The notes: generated by a model not told the origin, from the sequence alone. DNA of 49,554 nt from Clostridiales bacterium CHKCI001 (GCA_900045905.1 FCNS01000010.1:1-49554), one strand, 5' to 3'; shown: positions 1-9,314, counted from the stretch's first letter. Numbers and translations are program-made.

Positions 1-81
1 TACCAAGCAGTCCTACGACCACATTAACGGTAATTTTCTATCTTTCGATAAGGAAGTATAGTCAATCTCCCCGATATAGTT
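1..81 (-). ncRNA. 5' part of TnpB guide RNA (omega RNA) / IS right-end region
   Basis: In IS200/IS605 elements the omega RNA overlaps the 3' end of tnpB and runs into the right end. The 81 bases after the tnpB stop fit that position, and bases 4-8 (CAAGC) can pair with GCTTG at 49537-49541 at the other window edge. The assignment rests on position and on this split stem, not on a family match. Confidence 0.45.
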
Positions 82-1692
82 TTATGCTATCTTAATTCCA
101 CTATTAAGTATTTTAATATTATTTGCCTTCATCCATTCGATTAAGGCTTTTTCTTTGTCGTAACATGTATGGAACTCGGTGATACATTTGTTTTTATCTA
201 TCTCTTTCGTTCTGTAATCGTAACAGTACAACAAAAAGGAGGAATACCAATCCCGCTGCACCAAAGTCCCGTCTGCTAAGTGATACATTCTGTCCGATAG
301 TTTCTTTTTCATGTAATCATCTACCGTGTGGTCATACTGACTTGCTCGGTAATTGCTCGGTACTTCTATATATCTACCACCAGAAACCTTAAATTTCCAT
401 TCTACCGTAGTCTGAAATTTAGAAGGGCATCGGTTCTTTATGGATTTACCAAATCTCTTTTTCTTATTACATTTGCCTTTACGATTAACGGTGGTTTCTT
501 TTGCCCGTTTCATAAGCTTACTGGCATTTTTTGGTTCTGTTACAAATGTATCTCCAAGGCTGCGCAAATGGTTCGCATCTTCCTTGATGGCTAATTGCCT
601 ATTTACAGCATTGATACGGCATAATTCGGTATGTTTGGCTTTTAGTCTTTTATAGTGATTGGAATAATTCCAGGTTTTTTTTCCTTTCTTGATCGTACCA
701 TCGACGTTATAATTTTGTCGGTTCGTGGCTCGTCTGGACCGATCCATAGCACGATAATAGATTCTTTCTAATCGCTCTGATTTTTGAATCCTGTTACCAC
801 GTTCCGACAAGTTTTTAAGCCCCACCTCTGTATCCGATGTGTATGCGACGGTTTGAGTTCCTATGTCTGCACCAATGATTCCTTTCCCAAACCGATGTCT
901 TGGATGATTGAATTTATCATATTTCGGTTTTGCTTTCCCCTCAATCGTCAGATGTAAGTATATTCTATATTTTCCACGAATTACCTTTGGTACGAGCGTA
1001 GCATAGCAAGGTCTATACGTATCGATGCAATATGCTTTGTCTAATAATGTCTTAATCGCTTTCTTATCTATGATTTCCGATTCGGCTAAATAAGAAAGAA
1101 CTGCATTCACTTCATCGTTTTGAAATCGATCCTTAACCTTAATTCCAAATGGTTTCCTACCCAGTTTGAAATACAACTGATTATCCTTAACAGACAGTGG
1201 GATACCACGATCGATCTGCTTTGCCCTAATACAAGGTAATTCTCCATATTTTGAAAAGTGTAATTTTTTCCCATTCGCATAAAGACATTGTTCCACACCT
1301 CGCCAAACATCTTCGGCTTTCGTAAGAGCAAATATGGAGCCAATGCCATATTTTTTACCGATTGGTATCATGGAAGTTCTGCAAAAATCCCATGTGACAT
1401 GATATTGTTTTTGCATTGCATTCAACTGATTGGCCAGATTTTTTCTTTTCGTCTTATCTTTGGTAGAACCATAGAGAGCAAGCAGTTTTCGGTATCGTTT
1501 TGTTCGCATGAGTTGGTCGTAGTTATTTTTCATAAGACCGACAAGTTCATTGCCTGCTTTTCGTATCTTATCGGAAAGTGCTACCATGCTTTGTGCATCC
1601 GAAGAAGACAAGTCGGTTTCAACAACCAGAATATGTCTGTCGGAACATTTACGATATTGTTTTAGGGATTTGTTGTATTCTTCATCCATCAT
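82..1692 (-). CDS. tnpB: TnpB-type RNA-guided endonuclease of an IS200/IS605 element
   Basis: A 536-aa TnpB protein. The family uses an omega RNA from the IS right end to cut the empty donor or target site; it is ancestral to Cas12. Visible RuvC-like catalytic positions: Asp276 in GIIGADIGTQ, Glu386 in FVTEPKNAS and Asp481 in LVQRDWYSSF. A lysine/arginine-rich stretch (about 397-422) precedes motif III. The CxxC...CxxC zinc finger found between motifs II and III in many TnpBs is absent; this resembles the QRDxYSAFL-type subgroup. The start overlaps the end of tnpA by 11 bp, so the two are probably translationally coupled. It appears intact, with no frameshift. Confidence 0.9.
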   Translation of the reverse strand: MMDEEYNKSLKQYRKCSDRHILVVETDLSSSDAQSMVALSDKIRKAGNELVGLMKNNYDQLMRTKRYRKLLALYGSTKDKTKRKNLANQLNAMQKQYHVTWDFCRTSMIPIGKKYGIGSIFALTKAEDVWRGVEQCLYANGKKLHFSKYGELPCIRAKQIDRGIPLSVKDNQLYFKLGRKPFGIKVKDRFQNDEVNAVLSYLAESEIIDKKAIKTLLDKAYCIDTYRPCYATLVPKVIRGKYRIYLHLTIEGKAKPKYDKFNHPRHRFGKGIIGADIGTQTVAYTSDTEVGLKNLSERGNRIQKSERLERIYYRAMDRSRRATNRQNYNVDGTIKKGKKTWNYSNHYKRLKAKHTELCRINAVNRQLAIKEDANHLRSLGDTFVTEPKNASKLMKRAKETTVNRKGKCNKKKRFGKSIKNRCPSKFQTTVEWKFKVSGGRYIEVPSNYRASQYDHTVDDYMKKKLSDRMYHLADGTLVQRDWYSSFLLYCYDYRTKEIDKNKCITEFHTCYDKEKALIEWMKANNIKILNSGIKIA

Positions 1693-2098
1693 AATTTTTC
1701 TGCTCCTCGATATACTTAACTACTGTAGCTTCACTTATATGTCCTACCGTAGATACAAAATATCCTCTTGACCATAATACACCACACTTAGCATAAAACT
1801 GTTTTAGTTGTGGAAAGGCTTTGAACAATTCTATGGCACTTATACTTTTAAGCGTTCTAACAACATCGCAAGGTGCTACTGTTTGTGGTACATCTACAAA
1901 AATATGAATATGGTCTGGCATTACTTCTAGTGCTTTCATATTGTATTTATAATCATTACAGATCCTCTGTAATATATGTTTTAAAGCAGCTTCAACGTTA
2001 CCGCTTAATACAGAAAATCTAAATTTAGGACACCATATAATATGATACTGTATCAGGTATTTACAATGCGAAGCACTATGATATTGTTCCTCGCTCAT
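1682..2098 (-). CDS. tnpA: IS200/IS605 Y1 transposase TnpA
   Basis: A 138-aa HUH-family single-strand transposase of normal length. The HUH metal site is visible as MPDHIHIFVDVP (about residues 60-71) and the nucleophilic tyrosine is in SEATVVKYIEEQ near the C-terminus (about Tyr131). It would excise and insert the IS as a single-stranded circle by recognising end hairpins. Its start overlaps the preceding RHH-like gene by 23 bp and its end overlaps tnpB, so the three genes form one transcript from the promoter at 2306-2334. It appears complete and probably active. Confidence 0.93.
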   Translation of the reverse strand: MSEEQYHSASHCKYLIQYHIIWCPKFRFSVLSGNVEAALKHILQRICNDYKYNMKALEVMPDHIHIFVDVPQTVAPCDVVRTLKSISAIELFKAFPQLKQFYAKCGVLWSRGYFVSTVGHISEATVVKYIEEQKNYDG

Positions 2099-2273
2099 AA
2101 TTTTGTTCTCCTAATTGATATTTTTCCTGTATACCTCTACGCATTAAATCTAAAAAGGTAATTGTTTTTCCTTCCTCAACAGAATAGATACGAGCAAGGT
2201 TTTCAAGTTCAACTTTCCATTCAATAGGAATTGAAATATTTATTTGTACGTTATTTGATTTTAGCTGCGACAT
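2076..2273 (-). CDS. Small ribbon-helix-helix-like protein encoded upstream of tnpA
   Basis: About 65 aa. The segment VQINISIPIEWKVELENLAR followed by a helical region (FLDLMRRGIQEKYQ) resembles an Arc/CopG-type RHH fold: a beta strand with alternating residues, then two helices. A longer frame begins at 2303, but that ATG overlaps the -10 element of a near-perfect promoter, so the ATG at 2273 with GAGAGG upstream is preferred. The gene overlaps tnpA by 23 bp. An IS-encoded RHH protein would be a plausible autorepressor of transposase expression; that role is inference. Confidence 0.65.
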   Translation of the reverse strand: MSQLKSNNVQINISIPIEWKVELENLARIYSVEEGKTITFLDLMRRGIQEKYQLGEQNYERGTIS

Positions 2274-2305
2274 ATATCGATTCCTCTCTTTTCTATCATA
2301 CATAG

Positions 2306-2334
2306 ATTATATATCTTTTCTATGCTGCTGTCAA
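2306..2334 (-). promoter_or_regulatory. Consensus sigma-70 promoter of the IS operon
   Basis: Minus strand: TTGACA (2329-2334), a 17-bp spacer, TATAAT (2306-2311). Both hexamers match consensus perfectly. It drives the RHH-like gene, tnpA and tnpB and places transcription start near 2300, downstream of the longest ATG of the first gene. Confidence 0.8.
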
Positions 2335-2387
2335 GCAAAAAGTGGCTTTCATTCCACACGCAAGCGTGCGGGTTTTTCGCCACGAAT

Positions 2388-3053
2388 TTATAACGCCATT
2401 ATTGCTATGACAGTTAAATGAATTGGATAAATCCAATACCATAATAATTGAATCGCTTTATTCCGATATCCTTGTTTCCCATTATAAAAATAGATTGGAA
2501 CAATTGCAAACACTCCAAATGGCTGCGACATTCCCACATAAAAGCCAATGCCTAAAATGCCCAATGCCAATAGCACCAACTGTTTTCTCCAATAATAGCA
2601 CATCATAATTAAAACAATTCCTATTGCACCATAATCCGTTTTTCCCATTTCTGTCACGAAGCAAGCAGCCAGAAAAGCAATCAATCCACCTATGTAGTTT
2701 CCTTTTTTCTTGCAAATTAAATCAAACTGAACTGCTAAAAGTCCAAACAGCAATGTAAAAAACACATTTTGATGCTGCAATGTAATTCTTCCAAATAATG
2801 CCAAATCAAATGGAAGTTCGGATATTAATGCCAATACTCCTAAACGAATCGCATATTTTTTCCAGTTTGATGTATGACAAATTCCTTCGATTAATAAAAA
2901 ACAATAAATTGGAAACGCCAATCGGCCAATTGTCCGCAGCGGATATAAAGTGACTCCAAAAATATGGACCATATAGTAGGGGAAAAAAACTGCTCCTATA
3001 TGATCCACAATCATAGATGTCACTGCAATTATTTTTAACCACAGTGAAGTCAT
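2388..3053 (-). CDS. TraX-family integral membrane protein
   Basis: A 221-aa polytopic membrane protein with about seven hydrophobic segments. It opens with WLKIIAVTSMIVDHIGAVFF and has the conserved R-x-IGRLAFPIYCFLLIEG stretch characteristic of the TraX family. F-plasmid TraX N-acetylates pilin; chromosomal Firmicutes members are of unknown substrate and are probably acyltransferase-like. The start lies 18 bp after the ABC-F gene stop, so the two are probably cotranscribed. The IS at 1-2393 begins right at its stop codon; length and the C-terminal FYN...YWIYPIHL motif suggest the protein is not truncated. Confidence 0.8.
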   Translation of the reverse strand: MTSLWLKIIAVTSMIVDHIGAVFFPYYMVHIFGVTLYPLRTIGRLAFPIYCFLLIEGICHTSNWKKYAIRLGVLALISELPFDLALFGRITLQHQNVFFTLLFGLLAVQFDLICKKKGNYIGGLIAFLAACFVTEMGKTDYGAIGIVLIMMCYYWRKQLVLLALGILGIGFYVGMSQPFGVFAIVPIYFYNGKQGYRNKAIQLLWYWIYPIHLTVIAIMAL

Positions 3054-3071
3054 ACTCTACACCAAACCTTT

Positions 3072-4706
3072 TTAATTGTCTTCGTCCGATTCGTTTACCG
3101 AATATACCTGACGTTTCATTGCCATCTCATCACTTGCAAGATACTCATCATACGTTGTAATCTTATCAATATATCCACCTGGCAATAATTCAATAATACG
3201 ATTTGCAGTTGTTTGAACAATCTGATGATCACGGGAAGAGAATAAAATAACGCCTGGGAATTTAATCATACCATTATTTAATGCAGTAATGGATTCCATA
3301 TCCAAATGGTTCGTTGGTTCATCAAAAATCAAAACATTGGCACCTGAAATCATCATTTTCGATAACAGACAACGAACTTTCTCTCCTCCTGAAAGAACAT
3401 TTACCTTCTTGGCTCCATCTTCTCCTGCAAACAACATTCTGCCAAGGAAACCTCTTACATAAGTAATATCTTTCACTGGAGAATATTGCTGTAACCAATC
3501 ATAGATAACTAAATCATTATCAAATTCATCCGAATAATCCAATGGGAAGTACGCCTGAGAAGTCGTTACTCCCCATTTATACGTACCAGAATCTGGCTCC
3601 ATTTCTCCCATTAAGATTTTAAATAATGTGGTTTTCGCAATTTCATTGGAACCAACAAATGCTACCTTATCATCATGATTTAAAACAAACGAAACGTTAT
3701 CCAGCACTTTTACACCGTCAATTGTTTTCGTAATGCCATCTACAGTCAATACTTCATTTCCAATGCTGCGGTCTGGACGAAAATCAATATATGGATATTT
3801 TCTGGAAGATGGACGAATATCATCTAACTGAATCTTTTCCAATGCACGCTTACGGGAAGTTGCCTGTTTGGACTTAGAAGCATTTGCAGAGAAACGCTGA
3901 ATAAATTCCTGCAATTCTTTAATCTTTTCTTCCTTCTTACGATTCGCCTCTTTCATCTGCTTAATCATAAGCTGACTCGATTCATACCAGAAATCATAAT
4001 TTCCAGAATATAATTGGATTTTTGCATAGTCAATATCCGCAATATGCGTACATACCTTATTCAAGAAATAACGGTCATGGGATACAACAATAACAGTATT
4101 TTCAAAGTTAATTAAAAACTCTTCCAACCAATTAATCGCTGCCAAATCCAAATGGTTTGTTGGCTCGTCCATAAGTAAAATATCTGGATTACCAAATAAT
4201 GCACGCGCCAATAATACTTTTACTTTATCATTACCTTCCAAGTCCTTCATCATCTTATAATGAAGTTCTGTCTCAATTCCTAAACCATTTAACAAGGATG
4301 CTGCGTCTGACTCTGCTTCCCATCCATTCATCATTGCAAATTCGCCTTCTAATTCACTCGCACGAATTCCATCCTCTTCTGTAAAGTCTTCTTTTGCATA
4401 AATAGCGTCTTTTTCTTTCATTATTTCAAAAAGACGCGCATTTCCCATCATTACTGTGTCTAATACTACTTGATCGTCATATTTAAAGTGATCCTGTTCC
4501 AGCACAGACAAACGCTGTCCTGGTGTAATAACAACAGAACCATTCGTTGGCTCGAGCTTGCCAGATAATATCTTCAAAAATGTAGACTTTCCAGCACCGT
4601 TCGCACCAATAATTCCATAACAGTTACCTTCTGTAAATTTAATATTTACATCCTCAAATAACGCCTTCTTGCCAAGACGCAAGGTGATTCCATTTGCACT
4701 AATCAT
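3072..4706 (-). CDS. ABC-F family ATPase, YbiT/YkpA-like
   Basis: A soluble 544-aa protein with two ATP-binding domains and no membrane segment, as in ABC-F translation factors that act on the ribosome. Domain 1 has Walker A GANGAGKST (34-42), Walker B ILLMDEPTNHLD (about 176-187) and switch VSHDRYFL. Its signature is degenerate (LEGNDKVKVLLARAL instead of LSGGQ). The charged linker (about 245-300) matches the P-site tRNA interaction motif region. Domain 2 has a canonical LSGGEKVR and FDEPTNHLD, but its Walker A reads VGSNEIAKTT (351-360), with Ala for the usual Gly before Lys, and SSRDH in place of SHDR. Such deviations are known in the YbiT-like branch. Housekeeping translation role more likely than drug resistance. 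Confidence 0.85.
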   Translation of the reverse strand: MISANGITLRLGKKALFEDVNIKFTEGNCYGIIGANGAGKSTFLKILSGKLEPTNGSVVITPGQRLSVLEQDHFKYDDQVVLDTVMMGNARLFEIMKEKDAIYAKEDFTEEDGIRASELEGEFAMMNGWEAESDAASLLNGLGIETELHYKMMKDLEGNDKVKVLLARALFGNPDILLMDEPTNHLDLAAINWLEEFLINFENTVIVVSHDRYFLNKVCTHIADIDYAKIQLYSGNYDFWYESSQLMIKQMKEANRKKEEKIKELQEFIQRFSANASKSKQATSRKRALEKIQLDDIRPSSRKYPYIDFRPDRSIGNEVLTVDGITKTIDGVKVLDNVSFVLNHDDKVAFVGSNEIAKTTLFKILMGEMEPDSGTYKWGVTTSQAYFPLDYSDEFDNDLVIYDWLQQYSPVKDITYVRGFLGRMLFAGEDGAKKVNVLSGGEKVRCLLSKMMISGANVLIFDEPTNHLDMESITALNNGMIKFPGVILFSSRDHQIVQTTANRIIELLPGGYIDKITTYDEYLASDEMAMKRQVYSVNESDEDN

Positions 4707-4742
4707 ATCGAACAGCCTTTCTTTCTCTCTATTATCGTACCC

Positions 4743-4771
4743 ATTCTACAAAAAAAATTTAATAAAATCAA
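4743..4771 (-). promoter_or_regulatory. Promoter of the ABC-F/traX transcript
   Basis: Minus strand: TTGATT (4766-4771), 17-bp spacer, TAGAAT (4743-4748). The -35 element overlaps the stop codon of the upstream yhaN-like gene. This gives the ABC-F gene its own start independent of the nuclease pair. Confidence 0.55.
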
Positions 4772-6474
4772 GTATTTCTTTGCATTTTCGTATATTCTAA
4801 TTCCCTTTTTTGACTTGTAAATAAAATTGTTTGGTTTGGAAGCTCATTTAAAAAATCCAACGTTTGTTTTAATCGCTCATCATCATAAAATGCAAACGTA
4901 TCATCAAATAAAAATGGAATACCGTTTTCCTTCCACAAAAGTTTTGCCGCAGCCAGCCGAATGCATAAATAAATTTGCTCCATTGTACCACGACTGATTC
5001 CACTTAAAGGTACATAACGATCTGGTGTATTCAAAAAAATGCTCCTATCATCTCGAATAACTATACTTTGGTACTTTCCTCCTGTAATTTTCTCCAGCAG
5101 TCGGGACGCTTCTTCATTTAAATCCACACCAAATGTTTTCTGTACTTTATCTGCTAATTTCTGAATCGTTTCCATTGCCAATGTAATTGCATCAATATCC
5201 AATTGTAATTTTATATTTTCTGCTTCCTGCTCCAATAACTGCTCTCGTTCGTTTAAAAGCATAATTCGATTTTCTTCTTTTCGTTCTTTATCCCAATCAA
5301 TTCGATTTAATACATCTTGTACTGCTTTTAATCGATCCAAACATTCCACATAAGTATCGGGCGTTGTTTCATGGAATTCTGAGCTATAACGTTTATAGTC
5401 ATCCTCATATTCTTCCATGCGTTTTTTCTTTTCTTGCTTTTCTTCCACTTTTTGTTTTATCTTTTTACGTTGTGCTAAAAAGTATTTCCGCTGAAAGTAA
5501 GAAGCAGCCAAGCATCCAAACGCAGCAACCAACAAGCAAATCATTGTCACCATCTGTACAAATCCTCGAAATGAGTTAATCCACCATAAATATCCTGCAA
5601 AACATGCAAAAAACAAACTCAGTCCAATTAAAACTGCACCTGTTCCATTCTTTTTATTTAACTCATACGTATTTACATAATATTCATGATAATCATCTCT
5701 AGCTTTTTCATAACGTTGACGGAATTCTTCCCTTTTTTCTTCATAAGCCCGTTTCATAGAAACGAGCTGCTCCTTTTGACTATTTAATGTCTTTCCTAGT
5801 TCCAAACGCTCCTCTTTCCGCTCTTCCTCTTCTTCCATAAGGCGTTCCAATTCTTTCTCTCTTTCATTGAGTGCACTCTGATTTTCATTTAAACGTTTGG
5901 AGACGGTAGAAGACAGACGATTTTCTAAACGGCGGCGCTGAGTTTTTAAATTTGCAATCGCATTCGCCATATCAATCTCTGCACTTTGGGTGTTACTTGT
6001 ATTACTTAAAAAACATTGTAACTCATTAATTAAACTTGCATCGGTTGCACATTTTAACTGTTCAATACAAACCGTACTTGTAAAACTATTTTCTGTTACT
6101 CCCCCCAGTAAGTCCTCTAAACGAGTTTGTGCTGGCTCCAGCATCGTACCAGCTGTCTCATTAATGAGCCGAAAACTGCGGTTGGTTTTCAGAAAACTTC
6201 TTTCCAACCGATAAATAGAACCATTCACACGGATTCTCATTATCCCACAATATTCTCCATGATTATCCCATGGTTCATATTTATTATAACGATCCGAACG
6301 TACCAACCGTCCTCTTTGACGTTCCATTCCAAACAGCATTCCACGAATAAAAGCATGAATCGTTGATTTACCAGCTTCATTTTCTCCATAAATCACATTC
6401 AATCCAGAATGAAATGCCATTTTTTTATGATGGAACTTTCCAAAATGAGTCATTTCCAGATCTAGTATTTCCAC
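4768..6474 (-). CDS. YhaN-like SMC/Rad50-type AAA ATPase with internal membrane segments
   Basis: A 568-aa ATPase of the RecF/SbcC/YhaN group, partner of the phosphoesterase encoded just upstream. Walker A is GENEAGKST near residue 35, and Walker B is FLFDDTFAFYD near the C-terminus, preceded by a signature-like SGISRGTMEQIYL. The middle contains long Glu/Lys-rich coiled coils. Unlike Rad50/SbcC it has two hydrophobic segments (about 280-327, including LIGLSLFFACFAGYLWWI) where the hook would be, so the ATPase is probably tethered to the membrane. It is shorter than Bacillus YhaN (over 900 aa). The start is GTG at 6474, overlapping the upstream TAG stop as TAGTG, a sign of tight translational coupling. 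Confidence 0.85.
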   Translation of the reverse strand: MEILDLEMTHFGKFHHKKMAFHSGLNVIYGENEAGKSTIHAFIRGMLFGMERQRGRLVRSDRYNKYEPWDNHGEYCGIMRIRVNGSIYRLERSFLKTNRSFRLINETAGTMLEPAQTRLEDLLGGVTENSFTSTVCIEQLKCATDASLINELQCFLSNTSNTQSAEIDMANAIANLKTQRRRLENRLSSTVSKRLNENQSALNEREKELERLMEEEEERKEERLELGKTLNSQKEQLVSMKRAYEEKREEFRQRYEKARDDYHEYYVNTYELNKKNGTGAVLIGLSLFFACFAGYLWWINSFRGFVQMVTMICLLVAAFGCLAASYFQRKYFLAQRKKIKQKVEEKQEKKKRMEEYEDDYKRYSSEFHETTPDTYVECLDRLKAVQDVLNRIDWDKERKEENRIMLLNEREQLLEQEAENIKLQLDIDAITLAMETIQKLADKVQKTFGVDLNEEASRLLEKITGGKYQSIVIRDDRSIFLNTPDRYVPLSGISRGTMEQIYLCIRLAAAKLLWKENGIPFLFDDTFAFYDDERLKQTLDFLNELPNQTILFTSQKRELEYTKMQRNT

Positions 6475-7547
6475 TATGAGTCCTCCTGCTTTAATAATGC
6501 ATTAATTCCATAAAATAAAGCCTTTTGTCTTTTTTCATCCATCGATTCTTTTAAAAATTCTTGAATATACATTCCAATCACATCATCTTGATGCTCATAT
6601 AACAGAATATCTACATCATAATCTGGTTTTGTTTCATCAATGACTTGTACCACGTTTCCTGTTCGATACAATAGGTCAGGATTTAATGGAGCTTCTGGAT
6701 CATAGTTTCCCTCCAGCGTAATCTTATATATATTATCTTCTCCATTTTGCACGATCATGGAAGCGATATTTTCTAACAATCCTACATTCGTACTATCTAC
6801 TGTAACTTTTGACCGCAAAGAAACATATTCTCTCTTTGCAATTGGCACAAGCTTAAATTGAGTAATGGCTTTTGTTTTCTCTGTATTTAATTCAATTTCT
6901 CCAATAATATATCCATGTTGTCCCATATCATTTTTATCGGTTGGTTCTAAAGCACCTGCATACGCCATTTTCTCTTCCAGCCATAACTCTGGTTTATGAA
7001 TATGTCCAAGTGCTACATAATCAAATCCAGCCTTTGCAAGCTGTTTTCGATCAAATGGAATATGTCTTTCATCTCCTCCATGCCCTAAAAAAATCTGAAT
7101 CCTTCCCTGTTCTCCTCTTGAAACATGATCATACAAGTGCTCTGTAATCTCATCCGAATGATAACTAAACCCACTCACTTCTGTATCCAATTCTGGAAAA
7201 TATACCGATTGTATCGTTTCCTCGCTCAGCATTGTTACCTGCTTTGCCCACTCGGCTTCCTCATATGCAGTTCCTTTACTAATATAATCATGATTTCCAG
7301 CAATCAACACTACCTTTGTATGCTTCAACGTAGAAAATAGATAATTCACCTCTTTTACTTCACGTTTCAATGGACGATGATGGAACAAATCGCCTGAGAT
7401 CAGTAATAAATCTACTAATTTTTCATTACAGATCTGTATCACATTTCGAAATGCATCCCACAGTTCTTCTGCGCGCTTTTCACTCCAATGTTTTCCTGGA
7501 TCTGGCCGCATACCAAGATGAGTATCTGCAATATGAATAAAATTCAC
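6474..7547 (-). CDS. YhaO-like Mre11/SbcD-type metallophosphoesterase nuclease
   Basis: About 357 aa. The calcineurin-like motifs are in order: FIHIADTHLG, LLISGDLFHHRP, IAGNHDY, IFLGHGGDE and ALGHIHKPE. This is the DNA double-strand-break exonuclease layout of the Mre11/SbcD/YhaO family, which works with an SMC-like ATPase. The longest frame begins at 7646, but the GTG at 7547 has AAAGGAG seven bases upstream and starts exactly at the conserved domain, so it is chosen. Its stop overlaps the yhaN-like start by one base. Predicted role: DNA end processing at the membrane. Confidence 0.88.
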   Translation of the reverse strand: MNFIHIADTHLGMRPDPGKHWSEKRAEELWDAFRNVIQICNEKLVDLLLISGDLFHHRPLKREVKEVNYLFSTLKHTKVVLIAGNHDYISKGTAYEEAEWAKQVTMLSEETIQSVYFPELDTEVSGFSYHSDEITEHLYDHVSRGEQGRIQIFLGHGGDERHIPFDRKQLAKAGFDYVALGHIHKPELWLEEKMAYAGALEPTDKNDMGQHGYIIGEIELNTEKTKAITQFKLVPIAKREYVSLRSKVTVDSTNVGLLENIASMIVQNGEDNIYKITLEGNYDPEAPLNPDLLYRTGNVVQVIDETKPDYDVDILLYEHQDDVIGMYIQEFLKESMDEKRQKALFYGINALLKQEDS

Positions 7548-7783
7548 GCCCTCTCTCCTTTCCATCCCAAATCGTAACATTTTTCTAAAACATTTCACCA
7601 AAAGTGAAAGAAGACAGAAAATCAGAAAGCTGCCTATCATTGGCACCTTCGCCTGTTCCTATTTTTGAACATAGCTCTTTGTTGAAAAAATTCAGCTTCC
7701 AATTCTCTGTCTTATATTTCTATTCCACACAAAGTTATCCTTTTACATTTCTCGTTTCTTATCCATGAGAATCTGCATAAAAC

Positions 7784-9175
7784 TTATAATTCACAGTTAT
7801 TTACAGTTCTAGGGAACGGAATAACATCTCGGATGTTACTCATACCCGTTAAATACATAACACAGCGTTCAAATCCAAGTCCAAAACCAGCATGACGAGC
7901 AGATCCATATTTACGAAGATCTAAATAGAAATCATAGTCTTCTTTCTTTAAGCCCAGTTCATTCATACGTGTAAGAAGTTTCTCATAATCATCTTCTCTT
8001 TGGCTTCCTCCGATAATCTCACCAATTCCCGGTACTAAACAATCCATCGCTGCAACAGTCTTTCCATCTTCATTCAGCTTCATATAAAACGCCTTAATTT
8101 CCTTTGGATAATCCGTTACAAACACTGGACGCTTAAATACTTGCTCGGTTAAATAACGCTCATGTTCCGTCTGTAAATCACAGCCCCAGGATACTTTATA
8201 ATCAAACTTGTCATTATTCTTCTCTAAAATCTCAATCGCTTCTGTATAAGTAACACGTCCAAATTCAGAGTTTAATACACCATTCAGACGTTCTAATAAT
8301 CCTTTATCCACAAATTGATTAAAGAATCTCATCTCTTCTTGTGCATGATCCATTACATAACGGATCACATACTTAAGCATACTCTCTGCTAAATCCATAT
8401 CGTCTTCCAAATCTGCAAATGCAATCTCTGGCTCGATCATCCAAAATTCTGCGGCATGACGTGTCGTATTAGAGTTTTCTGCACGGAATGTTGGACCAAA
8501 TGTGTAAATATTGCGGAATGCCATCGCATAAGTTTCCCCATTCAGCTGTCCGCTTACCGTCAAATTCGTAGGCTTTCCAAAGAAATCCTGAGAGAAATCC
8601 ACACTTCCATCTTCCTTCTTTGGAATCTGGTTCAGATCCATTGTTGTAACCTGAAACATTTCCCCTGCTCCTTCACAATCGCTGCCTGTAATCAATGGCG
8701 TATGCACATATACAAAATCTCTTTCTTGGAAGAACTTATGAATTGCATAGGCAATCAATGAACGTACACGGAATACCGCCTGAAACGTATTTGTTCTTGC
8801 TCTTAAATGAGAGATCGTTCTTAAATATTCAAAACTATGACGCTTTTTCTGTAATGGATAGTCCGATGCGGATGGTCCCTCTATCACTACCTCTGTCGCC
8901 TGAATCTCAAATGGCTGCTTCGCCTGTGGTGTCGCAACTAAGGTTCCTGTTACAATCAAAGCTGCTCCAACATTACATTTAGAAATCTCAGCAAAGTTTT
9001 CCATTTTATCGTGATACACTACTTGCAATGGCTGGAAATAAGTTCCATCATTCAACACAATAAATCCAAATGTCTTAGAATCACGAATACTGCGAATCCA
9101 TCCACCCACTTGAATTTCTTTATTCAGATACTGAGCAGTATCCTTAAACAACTCTCTAATAGTAATCAGTTCCAT
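7784..9175 (-). CDS. asnS: Asparaginyl-tRNA synthetase
   Basis: 463 aa, the usual length for bacterial AsnRS. The N-terminal OB-fold anticodon-binding domain ([21 protein letters not shown]) is followed by the class II catalytic core: motif 2 in [22 protein letters not shown] and motif 3 in [15 protein letters not shown]. The N-terminal region and [15 protein letters not shown] distinguish it from aspartyl enzymes. It charges tRNA-Asn with asparagine in the cytoplasm. No T-box leader is visible in the short upstream gap; a simple promoter is present. Confidence 0.96.
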   Translation of the reverse strand: MELITIRELFKDTAQYLNKEIQVGGWIRSIRDSKTFGFIVLNDGTYFQPLQVVYHDKMENFAEISKCNVGAALIVTGTLVATPQAKQPFEIQATEVVIEGPSASDYPLQKKRHSFEYLRTISHLRARTNTFQAVFRVRSLIAYAIHKFFQERDFVYVHTPLITGSDCEGAGEMFQVTTMDLNQIPKKEDGSVDFSQDFFGKPTNLTVSGQLNGETYAMAFRNIYTFGPTFRAENSNTTRHAAEFWMIEPEIAFADLEDDMDLAESMLKYVIRYVMDHAQEEMRFFNQFVDKGLLERLNGVLNSEFGRVTYTEAIEILEKNNDKFDYKVSWGCDLQTEHERYLTEQVFKRPVFVTDYPKEIKAFYMKLNEDGKTVAAMDCLVPGIGEIIGGSQREDDYEKLLTRMNELGLKKEDYDFYLDLRKYGSARHAGFGLGFERCVMYLTGMSNIRDVIPFPRTVNNCEL

Positions 9176-9232
9176 AATGCTTCTCCTCTTTCACATGGAT
9201 ATATTTTTCTCTATTTTACCATAGCTTCCAAT

Positions 9233-9261
9233 ATTTTAAACCCATTCTCTTAGAAAATCAA
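9233..9261 (-). promoter_or_regulatory. Promoter of asnS
   Basis: Minus strand: TTGATT (9256-9261), 17-bp spacer, TAAAAT (9233-9238), about 60 bases upstream of the asnS start. The same TTGATT -35 recurs before purA, purC and the ABC-F gene. Confidence 0.5.
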
Positions 9262-9314
9262 GCATTTTCCCGTATTTCTTCATTTTCTATCTGCTGATTT
9301 CTTCTCATCTTTCA

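Larger units (their letters stand above)
1..2393 (-). mobile_element. IS200/IS605-type insertion sequence, right end cut off by window start
   Basis: Three overlapping minus-strand genes (RHH-like, tnpA, tnpB) form a single-strand-transposition IS. The left end, near 2340-2390, carries an imperfect 8-bp hairpin (2354-2361 with 2364-2371, loop AA) typical of the subterminal structures recognised by Y1 transposases. The element abuts the stop codon of the TraX-family gene at 2388, and TTATAA at 2388-2393 may be part of the target. The right end and most of the guide-RNA region lie beyond base 1; what seems to be the same right end occurs at 49431-49554. Exact termini were not determined. Confidence 0.8.
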
